Below are positions 7,978 through 16,671 of a DNA stretch of 64,000 nt, piece by piece (within the stretch, counting starts at the first letter, position 1; every line of letters starts with the position of its first letter). The DNA lies in contig NZ_CP051185.1 in NCBI RefSeq assembly GCF_012516315.1, positions 4,221,363-4,285,362 of the forward strand. The letters are read 5' to 3'. The notes under the pieces are model-generated. The model saw nothing but the letters and a program-made list of their open reading frames with translations, was not told the origin of the DNA and searched no databases. A program made the translations under genes and the position numbers. This DNA comes from Limnospira fusiformis SAG 85.79 (GTDB lineage Bacteria > Cyanobacteriota > Cyanobacteriia > Cyanobacteriales > Microcoleaceae).

Positions 7978-10868
7978 TCACCCTGGTAGGGTGCGTCAGA
8001 GGGATAACATATCGGGTTAACGGCCAATTTGGTTCATCTGACGCACCACCCATATCGTAGTCAAGAAACCGGGTTTCTCAGGGAAAACGGTGGGGCGGGT
8101 TTACCAAAACCTGGGTGGGGAATTGATAATTGACGGCAAAACCCGCCCCTACAATGAATAATTAATAATTAATAATTAATAATTATCACCCTGGTAGGGT
8201 GCGTCAGAGGGATAACATATCGGGTTAACGGCCAATTTGGTTCATCTGACGCACCACCCATATCGTAGTCAAGAAACCGGGTTTCTCAGGGGAAACGGTG
8301 GGGCGGGTTTATCAAAACCTGGGTGGGGAATTGATAATTGACGGCAAAACCCGCCCCTACAATGAATAATTAATAATTAATAATTAATAATTATCACCCT
8401 GGTAGGTGTGCGTCAGAGGGATAACATATCGGGTTAACGGCAATTTGGTTCATCTGACGCACCACCCATATCGTAGTCAAGAAACCGGGTTTCTCAGGGG
8501 AAACGGTGGGGCGGGTTTATCAAAACCTGGGTGGGGAATTGATAATTGACGGCAAAACCCGCCCCTACAATGAATAATTAATAATTAATAATTAATAATT
8601 ATCACCCTGGTAGGGTGCGTCAGAGGGATAACATATCGGGTTAACGGCCAATTTGGTTCATCTGACGCACCACCCATATCGTAGTCAAGAAACCGGGTTT
8701 CTCAGGGGAAACGGTGGGGCGGGTTTACCAAAACCTGGGTGGGGAATTGATAATTGACGGCAAAACCCGCCCCTACAATGAATAATTAATAATTAATAAT
8801 TAATAATTATCACCCTGGTAGGGTGCGTCAGAGGGATAACATATCGGGTTAACGGCCAATTTGGTTCATCTGACGCACCACCCATATCGTAGTCAAGAAA
8901 CCGGGTTTCTCAGGGGAAACGGTGGGGCGGGTTTATCAAAACCTGGGTGGGGAATTGATAATTGACGGCAAAACCCGCCCCTACAATGAATAATTAATAA
9001 TTAATAATTAATAATTATCACCCTGGTAGGGTGCGTCAGAGGGATAACATATCGGGTTAACGGCCAATTTGGTTCATCTGACGCACCACCCATATCGTAG
9101 TCAAGAAACCGGGTTTCTCAGGGGAAACGGTGGGGCGGGTTTATCAAAACCTGGGTGGGGAATTGATAATTGACGGCAAAACCCGCCCCTACAATGAATA
9201 ATTAATAATTAATAATTAATAATTATCACCCTGGTAGGGTGCGTCAGAGGGATAACATATCGGGTTAACGGCCAATTTGGTTCATCTGACGCACCACCCA
9301 TATCGTAGTCAAGAAACCGGGTTTCTCAGGGGAAAACGGTGGGGCGGGTTTACCAAAACCTGGGTGGGGAATTGATAATTGACGGCAAAACCCGCCCCTA
9401 CAATGAATAATTAATAATTAATAATTAATAATTATCACCCTGGTAGGGTGCGTCAGAGGGATAACATATCGGGTTAACGGCCAATTTGGTTCATCTGACG
9501 CACCACCCATATCGTAGTCAAGAAACCGGGTTTCTCAGGGGAAACGGTGGGGCGGGTTTACCAAAACCTGGGTGGGGAATTGATAATTGACGGCAAAACC
9601 CGCCCCTACAATGAATAATTAATAATTAATAATTAATAATTATCACCCTGGTAGGGTGCGTCAGAGGGATAACATATCGGGTTAACGGCCAATTTGGTTC
9701 ATCTGACGCACCACCCATATCGTAGTCAAGAAACCGGGTTTCTCAGGGAAAACGGTGGGGCGGGTTTACCAAAACCTGGGTGGGGAATTGATAATTGACG
9801 GCAAAACCCGCCCCTACAATGAATAATTAATAATTAATAATTAATAATTATCACCCTGGTAGGGTGCGTCAGAGGGATAACATATCGGGTTAACGGCCAA
9901 TTTGGTTCATCTGACGCACCACCCATATCGTGGTCAAGAAACCGGGTTTCTCAGGGGAAATGGTGGGGCGGGTTTATCAAAACCTGGGTGGGGAATTGAT
10001 AATTGACGGCAAAACCCGCCCCTACAATGAATAATTAATAATTAATAATTAATAATTATCACCCTGGTAGGGTGCGTCAGAGGGATAACATATCGGGTTA
10101 ACGGCCAATTTGGTTCATCTGACGCACCACCCATATCGTGGTCAAGAAACCGGGTTTCTCAGGGGAAATGGTGGGGCGGGTTTATCAAAACCTGGGTGGG
10201 GAATTGATAATTGACGGCAAAACCCGCCCCTACAATGAATAATTAATAATTAATAATTAATAATTATCACCCTGGTAGGGTGCGTCAGAGGGATAACATA
10301 TCGGGTTAACGGCCAATTTGGTTCATCTGACGCACCACCCATATCGTGGTCAAGAAACCGGGTTTCTCAGGGGAAACGGTGGGGCGGGTTTATCAAAACC
10401 TGGGTGGGGAATTGATAATTGACGGCAAAACCCGCCCCTACAATGAATAATTAATAATTAATAATTAATAATTATCACCCTGGTAGGGTGCGTCAGAGGG
10501 ATAACATATCGGGTTAACGGCCAATTTGGTTCATCTGACGCACCACCCATATCGTAGTCAAGAAACCGGGTTTCTCAGGGGAAACGGTGGGGCGGGTTTA
10601 TCAAAACCTGGGTGGGGAATTGATAATTGACGGCAAAACCCGCCCCTACAATGAATAATTAATAATTAATAATTAATAATTATCACCCTGGTAGGGTGCG
10701 TCAGAGGGATAACATATCGGGTTAACGGCCAATTTGGTTCATCTGACGCACCACCCATATCGTAGTCAAGAAACCGGGTTTCTCAGGGGAAACGGTGGGG
10801 CGGGTTTACCAAAACCTGGGTGGGGAATTGATAATTGACGGCAAAACCCGCCGCTACAATTAATAATT
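7978..10868. repeat. Tandem array of 14 copies of a 208-bp unit
   Basis: The marker CCCTGGTAGG starts at 7981, 8189, 8397, 8605, 8813, 9021, 9229, 9438, 9646, 9854, 10062, 10270, 10478 and 10686: a 208-bp period with one 209-bp unit. Each unit holds three inverted repeats: GTGCGTCAGA/TCTGACGCAC, the palindrome GAAACCGGGTTTC, and GGGGCGGGTTT/AAAACCCGCCCC. An AT-rich linker of repeated TAATTAA follows. Copies are nearly identical, with shared variants in neighbouring copies. There is no unique spacer sequence between copies and no coding potential. Confidence 0.95.
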
Positions 10869-13800
10869 ATCCATTATCAATTTAGCAAAGGAAAGCGCAT
10901 CTAAGCGATCGCCTTTTAGAGAGTATAAGCGCACGAAATCATTAACCCAGTCTAGGATAGTTTGAGTGGTGAATTGGAAAGGAGAATATTTGAGAGACCG
11001 TTGGAGATGTTCAACCGCTGCGGCTGTGTCCCCGGTGGTGTAGGCGTGCCATGCTTGCCACGTTTGCGATCGATAGCGAAGCCTGTGGCTGAGGTTTTGT
11101 ACCCCTTTTATCACCTCCTCACACTGGGCAAATTCATCGCTTATGGGGGCTGATATAGCCGGATGAAGGATGTTTATGGTTTCCCTAAGCATCCGTTCTT
11201 CCCGAAATAGTTGTTCGGCTCTCAGTTTACTCGCCTGTCCCATAGCTTGTCGGAGTTGAGGATTAACGGCCCATTCTTCGAGAGTGTGGGCGAGTTCCCG
11301 CGCCGTAGCTGCTGGGTCAACATTCGGGTTAGGTAACAGTTTCCCGGTTCCGCCTAAACCTTCAGGAATGCCACCGGCGGCGGAAGCGACAATAGGTAAA
11401 CCCTTAGCCATAGCTTCCATAATGGCGAAGGAGGGGGCGGCTTCTGAATAGGAGGTTAACACAAAGATGTCACAGGCATCTAGCCAGTCGGGAACATCCC
11501 AGCGTTGACCTAGGAAAATCACCTTTTCGGCTACCCCTAGCTGTTGTGCCATTTCCCTAAGTTCGGGTTCTACATCACGATCGCTACCTTTTCCGGTTCC
11601 CGCCCATACCAGATATAGTTTTGACCAAATCGGGGAATTTTTCAAGTGGGCGATCGCTTCTAGTTGATGACGGTGACCTTTAATTGGGGCGAGTCGGGCT
11701 GAAGTAAAGCACATTACTGCATCTTCGGGAAGGCTAATTTCCTGGCGCAACCGTTTTCGCGCTTCTGGGTCGGGGGGGTTAAAGTATTTTGGCGATCGGC
11801 CATAATAAACCACATTGCCTTTATTTTCAGGTAATTTAAAATCCTGATGGAGAATGTTTAAATGTTCCCGCGCCGCCACATTTACCACCCGCGCCAAACC
11901 ATATTGATAGCGCACAGCTTCTCGATATGGGATATCATCACCCATGGAAAAATCGGCGTGTTCACTCATGGCTAAACCTAGGGCGATCGCATAGGGAATT
12001 TTTTGTTCAATAGCCACCTGTTTAGCCGCAAAATGGGAATAGGGCCAGCCATCACTAAAGATAATAAAATCCGGCTTCAGTTGAGAATACAATTTTTCGT
12101 AATCTTGGCAATTTCTCAACACTCTAGCCAAATCTGAACTCGTACTGTAATCTAGCCAAAACTGTTGCACTCCCAAACTCCCCTCTTGTTCCACCAAAGG
12201 GCTAGTATGTTTTGGTCTAACTGCTGTGACTTGATAACCAATTTTAGCCAATTCACACATAATTAGATGATCATATTGTGCCAGTCCGCCAATACCCGGA
12301 TCATCTGTATTGATTAAAACAATGTGTTGATTCATTAAAGCCGATTTCGATAAATTTAACTGTGATTTTTGTCGGCATCTTGAACCGCCGATAAATAATG
12401 TATAAATATCTTGCCATTCTGGGCTCTTAATGAGTTGCTCAATTAACAACTTTTCTCCATACTCTTGTGAGATATTATGAGAGGCATTTGTCCAGTGTAG
12501 TAAAGTCTCCATCGGAGAAACATCACTATATTCTAAGGACTTCTGTAAACATTCTACCATCAATTGAGGGTAGCCATCTCGATACATTCTCCATGCTAAC
12601 CATATCCAGCGCTCATAGCGTTCTTTTCTTTCCAGTTGACGGATAGATATGGGTAATTCCGGGCGGCGGAAAAACTCATTCATTAAGGCTTCCGTATGGC
12701 GGATGACTTTTTCCCCTCCAGACATCAAACTACAATCATGTTGGCGGTAGCAGGCGTGCATTTTTTTCAGCCAAACGGTGCGACACCCTATTAAAGATAA
12801 CCGCAGGACAAAATCTAGGTCTTCTGTGAGGGGACGGCGATGATCAAATCCTCCCACTTTTTCCCACCATTCACGCCGCATAATTAAGGCGCTAGGACGG
12901 ACACATTTATATAAAACCCAGGTTTCTAAGTTCAAGAATGGTGCATTTTCCCAGGGTCTAACTTGGGCTAGGAATTGAGAATTTTGGTCAACCACTATCC
13001 AGCCACTTTGGATTAAATCAATGGAGGGATTTTCCTGGAAGTGGCTAACTTGTTCGGCGAGTTTTTCGGGCAAAAAAAAGTCATCCCCATCTAAAAAAGC
13101 GAGAAATTCTCCCCGCGCCAAACTACAACCATAATTTCTGGCTTTGGCAACCCCCTGGTTGGGTTGATAGTGATAGGAAATTACGTCTAAATAGGGTTCG
13201 ATAACCTGCCGGGTGTTGTCGGTGGAACCGTCATCAATTACGATAACTTCATAGTCTGTATAGGTTTGTTCCAGGGCGCTTCTGACACACAGTTCAATAT
13301 AGCGATCGCAATTATAAGCGGGAATAATTACACTAACTTTAGGGGTGGTTTTGGGGAGGGTTTCTAAGAGGAGTTGTTGCCATTCTGGTTGTTGTCTAAA
13401 GCTGTGGGTATCCATTAATTCACCGTAGCCAGTACAATAACCCATAAAGCGATGTATCCAGTCAGAAACGGTGATAGGAAGGGTGTAGGGGCTATAGGAA
13501 AGCGATCGCCTTAGAAATTCTGCCATTTTGGTCGGATGACCAGTATAATAAAATCGCCAAGCCATCCAGGTTAATGATTCATAACGGGTCTGCCTCTCTA
13601 GTTGGCGGATAGAGTCGTCCAGGTCTGGTTGTTGGAAAAAGTTTTCATGGACGGCATTAAAAGCCTCTAACTGTTTGGTAGGATCGGCAATAGACATGGC
13701 GCGATCGTGTTGGCGATAACCCACGGTCATCTGTTTTAACCAGGTAGCCTCACATCCCATTTTGGCTAGTCGCAGCACAAAGTCTACGTCGTCCGCACCG

Positions 13801-14333
13801 TCAAACCGCGAGTCAAAGCCTCCCGCCTTTTCCCACCACTCTCGCCGGAACATCATCGCACTGGGTAAAATGGGAGTATCAGTCAACCAGGTTTCTAGGG
13901 TGAGAGTTGGGACTTTATGCCAGGGTTCAATATTTGATTGGGGTGTACCGTCGGCACTAATAATTTGCCAACCACTGTTGACCAGTCCTACCCCAGGGTG
14001 AGAGTCGAAGCAGGCGACCTGGGCTGGCAATTTGTCCGGGAGGAAAATATCATCATGGTCTAATAGGGCGATTAATTCTCCCTTAGCGGCTGCTATACCG
14101 AGATTTCTGGCTGCTGCTATGCCACCATTAGTTTGGGATATACTGTAAATACGTGATCCGTAGGATTGGAGAATTTCTGGGGTGCTGTCGGTAGAGCCGT
14201 CATCGACTACAATAATTTCATAGTCCTGATAACTCTGGCTGAAAATGCTATTGATGGCTTCGGCAATGTAGCGATCGGCATTGTAAGCGGGAATGATGAC
14301 ACTGACTCTGGGTTGGCGAGTAGTTGCTGACAT
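10860..14333 (-). CDS. Multidomain glycosyltransferase: GT2-GT2-GT4 with repeated helical segments
   Basis: 1157 residues. Residues about 8-240 are a GT2 domain ('SVIIPAYNADRYI', 'IVVDDGSTD', 'LLDHDDIFLP'). A second GT2 begins near 330 ('SVIIPAYNCDRYIE', 'VIDDGSTDNT', 'FLDGDDFFLP'). A GT4 domain begins near 666 ('NTDDPGIGGLAQYD') with the C-terminal motif 'SEAAPSFAIMEAMAKGLPIV'. Each catalytic domain is followed by a related helical segment containing 'QLERQTRYESLTWMAWRFYY', 'QLERKERYERWIWLAWRMYR' or 'LRYRSQTWQAWHAYTTGD'. Such enzymes build polysaccharide or glycan chains in the cytoplasm. The stop codon and last residues (DNY) fall in the AT-rich tail of the adjacent repeat array, so the native C-terminus may have been altered. 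Confidence 0.93.
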   Translation of the reverse strand: MSATTRQPRVSVIIPAYNADRYIAEAINSIFSQSYQDYEIIVVDDGSTDSTPEILQSYGSRIYSISQTNGGIAAARNLGIAAAKGELIALLDHDDIFLPDKLPAQVACFDSHPGVGLVNSGWQIISADGTPQSNIEPWHKVPTLTLETWLTDTPILPSAMMFRREWWEKAGGFDSRFDGADDVDFVLRLAKMGCEATWLKQMTVGYRQHDRAMSIADPTKQLEAFNAVHENFFQQPDLDDSIRQLERQTRYESLTWMAWRFYYTGHPTKMAEFLRRSLSYSPYTLPITVSDWIHRFMGYCTGYGELMDTHSFRQQPEWQQLLLETLPKTTPKVSVIIPAYNCDRYIELCVRSALEQTYTDYEVIVIDDGSTDNTRQVIEPYLDVISYHYQPNQGVAKARNYGCSLARGEFLAFLDGDDFFLPEKLAEQVSHFQENPSIDLIQSGWIVVDQNSQFLAQVRPWENAPFLNLETWVLYKCVRPSALIMRREWWEKVGGFDHRRPLTEDLDFVLRLSLIGCRTVWLKKMHACYRQHDCSLMSGGEKVIRHTEALMNEFFRRPELPISIRQLERKERYERWIWLAWRMYRDGYPQLMVECLQKSLEYSDVSPMETLLHWTNASHNISQEYGEKLLIEQLIKSPEWQDIYTLFIGGSRCRQKSQLNLSKSALMNQHIVLINTDDPGIGGLAQYDHLIMCELAKIGYQVTAVRPKHTSPLVEQEGSLGVQQFWLDYSTSSDLARVLRNCQDYEKLYSQLKPDFIIFSDGWPYSHFAAKQVAIEQKIPYAIALGLAMSEHADFSMGDDIPYREAVRYQYGLARVVNVAAREHLNILHQDFKLPENKGNVVYYGRSPKYFNPPDPEARKRLRQEISLPEDAVMCFTSARLAPIKGHRHQLEAIAHLKNSPIWSKLYLVWAGTGKGSDRDVEPELREMAQQLGVAEKVIFLGQRWDVPDWLDACDIFVLTSYSEAAPSFAIMEAMAKGLPIVASAAGGIPEGLGGTGKLLPNPNVDPAATARELAHTLEEWAVNPQLRQAMGQASKLRAEQLFREERMLRETINILHPAISAPISDEFAQCEEVIKGVQNLSHRLRYRSQTWQAWHAYTTGDTAAAVEHLQRSLKYSPFQFTTQTILDWVNDFVRLYSLKGDRLDALSFAKLIMDNY

Positions 14334-14443
14334 GATTGGTCCTTGATCAAAAAAACAGAAGTTGATAGTCTCTAAGGGATTGGGGTATTGCTAGACTCAG
14401 ATGAACTTAATCTCAGTATCGCCAAAATGGAGGAAATAATAGC

Positions 14444-14683
14444 ATGGGCAAAAGAACATACATTAAAGACAAAAAATTGCTCAATACTACCCTGAAAAAG
14501 GATATTAAGTGGACTCCTACTAAAATCATTCTTGCGGCTTTGGGATTTCTGATTCCTTATGGGGGTTTTGTCTATTATAGTACATCAATTTCTCTGATTT
14601 TTACCGGGTTATTGATAGCTGGGCCAGTTATGGCTGGGGCCTTTTATGGTTTCATATATTTTGTGAACCGGGATCTATTCTAA
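14444..14683 (+). CDS. Small membrane protein of unknown function (79 aa)
   Basis: ATG at 14444 with a GGAGG ribosome-binding site about ten bases upstream. The N-terminal 25 residues are basic and hydrophilic (KRTYIKDKKLLNTTLKKD). Two hydrophobic stretches follow, around residues 27-45 ('IILAALGFLIPYGGFVYY') and 49-72, so it probably spans the inner membrane twice. It lies between the divergent glycosyltransferase and the TPR cluster. No family recognised; resembles the many short cyanobacterial membrane proteins near surface-polysaccharide genes. Confidence 0.6.
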   Translation: MGKRTYIKDKKLLNTTLKKDIKWTPTKIILAALGFLIPYGGFVYYSTSISLIFTGLLIAGPVMAGAFYGFIYFVNRDLF

Positions 14684-14797
14684 GTGCCTCATCATTTAGG
14701 TGTTGAGAGTTGATGGTGGTGGGTGAGGATGGCCCATACAACGGTATAAAGTTGGTCGAGTTTGGTTAAGTAATTAGTTATTTTTGAAGATGAGTTG

Positions 14798-16594
14798 ATG
14801 TCTGTACCTAACCCGGAAGCGGAGGCTTTGAGTTTACACGAAAAGGCAGAAAACTATTTAGCCGAGGGAAAGCTGGAGAAGGCGATCGCTTTTTACCAAA
14901 AGGCGATCCAGCTAAACCCTCGTTTCTCCTGGTCTCACCATAAATTAGGGGATGCTTTCTCTCAACTGGAAAGGTGGGATGATGCTAGGTCGGCTTACCA
15001 AAAGGCGATCGCTGTTAATTCCGGCTTTTTTTGGTCTTATAATAATTTAGGAAATACTCTGATTAAACAGGGTCATTGGTCGGCAGCTATTGAAGTATAT
15101 CAAAAAGCAATTTCTCTTGATACTAATTTTCCCTGGTGTTATTATAATTTAGGTAATGCTTACAGTTATATCGGTGAATGGGAAAAGTCTATTGATGCCT
15201 ATTTAACAGCTTGTCAACTTGATGATAATTTACCAGACCTTGATGAAAAGTTGGGTGATGCTTTGGCGGGATACTGTCAGGGAAATCTTGATAATATCAT
15301 CGAACACTTAACTATTTTGCCATCCTTTCTGGATATCACAATTTATCAAAAATTAGCCGACAATTTAGCCAGAAAATATTATTGGTTAGCAGCCATTATA
15401 TTATATCAAAAAGTGTTGGCTATTGAGCCAAAAAATCCAGAGATTTTACCCAAACTTAATCAGGCTTGGGAACGCCAACGGGAACTTGAACATCAGTTAA
15501 ATATCCACAATCAGATTGTTAAACAGCATCCTGATAGTTATGATGCTTATTATCGCTTAGGCAATGCTTTATTTAAAGTGGGGAAATGGCATCAGGCTAT
15601 TGAGGCTTATTTACGGTCTATGGAATTAAATCCGAATTTACCTCCTTGGTTATATAAGGATTTGTGGACATTGATTAAAGCCGAAGGACGCTTAGGGGAA
15701 GTGGTGGATTTATATCAAAAAGCCATTGTTAAAAATCCCAAATCCTGCGAATTATATATTAATTTAGGAGAAGTTTTTGCCCAACAAGGCAACCTAAAAG
15801 CAGCGATAAATTGTAACCTTCAAGCCACAGCTATTAAGTTTAAACAGGAGTTAACCAACCCTCAATTGCCCCCTCAATTTATCATTATTGGTACTCAAAA
15901 AGGGGGGACTACTTCCCTATATTATTATCTTGAAAAACATCCACAAACTGCTTTATCTGTCATCAAAGAAATTGAGTTTTGGTCTCGGAAGTTTGACCGA
16001 GGTATAGACTGGTATTTGAGCCATTTTTGTACTATACCTAAAGCCGATAGGGTGATGACTGGGGAAGCGACACCTAGTTATTTGGACTGTCAGTCTGTAG
16101 CGGAACGTCTGTTTAACTGTTATCCTGACATGAAATTAATTGTAATGCTAAGAAATCCCATAGATAGGGCGATTTCTCATTACTATCATTGGGTTAATAT
16201 TGGTTGGGAATCGCGAGATTTATCAACAGTGATCGCCTCAGAAATAAACCGATTTAAACAGGGTAATCGTCAGATTTGGGACTGTCCCCATAGTTATTTG
16301 GCACGTGGTATATATGTGGAATTTTTGAAACATTGGTTATCTATCTTCCCCAAAGATAATTTTCTGATTCTCAAAAGCGAGGATTTATATAATAGTCCAG
16401 ACAATACTTTAAGGAGAGTACATCAGTTTTTGGGTTTAGCCGATTATTCATTACAAACATATCCCAAATACAACTCTCGATTTTATCCTGATGTGGCTGA
16501 AATATGGCGCTATAAGTTGGGAGAATTTTACCAACCTTACAATCAAGCTTTAGAGGATTTTGTGGGTGTAAAATTTGGCTGGAATAGCGGTTAA
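14798..16594 (+). CDS. TPR protein with C-terminal sulfotransferase domain (1)
   Basis: 598 residues from the ATG at 14798; a TTG directly upstream also fits. Residues about 8-345 are tetratricopeptide repeats of the 'AIAFYQKAIQLNPRFSWSHH' type. The C-terminal 240 residues are a PAPS-dependent sulfotransferase: the 5'-phosphosulfate loop 'IIGTQKGGTTSLYYY' near residue 363, 'GEATPSYLD', and the 3'-phosphate motif 'RNPIDRAISHYYH' near 450. By family it would transfer sulfate from PAPS to a sugar or protein hydroxyl, with the TPR part holding partners or substrate. It is first in a run of five same-strand TPR-enzyme genes with short gaps, probably co-transcribed. Many KAIA codons in the repeats are HIP1 sites. 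Confidence 0.9.
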   Translation: MSVPNPEAEALSLHEKAENYLAEGKLEKAIAFYQKAIQLNPRFSWSHHKLGDAFSQLERWDDARSAYQKAIAVNSGFFWSYNNLGNTLIKQGHWSAAIEVYQKAISLDTNFPWCYYNLGNAYSYIGEWEKSIDAYLTACQLDDNLPDLDEKLGDALAGYCQGNLDNIIEHLTILPSFLDITIYQKLADNLARKYYWLAAIILYQKVLAIEPKNPEILPKLNQAWERQRELEHQLNIHNQIVKQHPDSYDAYYRLGNALFKVGKWHQAIEAYLRSMELNPNLPPWLYKDLWTLIKAEGRLGEVVDLYQKAIVKNPKSCELYINLGEVFAQQGNLKAAINCNLQATAIKFKQELTNPQLPPQFIIIGTQKGGTTSLYYYLEKHPQTALSVIKEIEFWSRKFDRGIDWYLSHFCTIPKADRVMTGEATPSYLDCQSVAERLFNCYPDMKLIVMLRNPIDRAISHYYHWVNIGWESRDLSTVIASEINRFKQGNRQIWDCPHSYLARGIYVEFLKHWLSIFPKDNFLILKSEDLYNSPDNTLRRVHQFLGLADYSLQTYPKYNSRFYPDVAEIWRYKLGEFYQPYNQALEDFVGVKFGWNSG

Positions 16595-16671
16595 TGGCTG
16601 AGTTTTAATCAATGTAAATAATTGGCAAGATTAGTATATAATTAGGGTGAGTATAGGGGTGAGTGAATAAT

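Noticed and set aside
7978-10868. CRISPR array
   Set aside because: The repeating unit is a continuous 208 bp with no unique spacers, and no cas gene is present.
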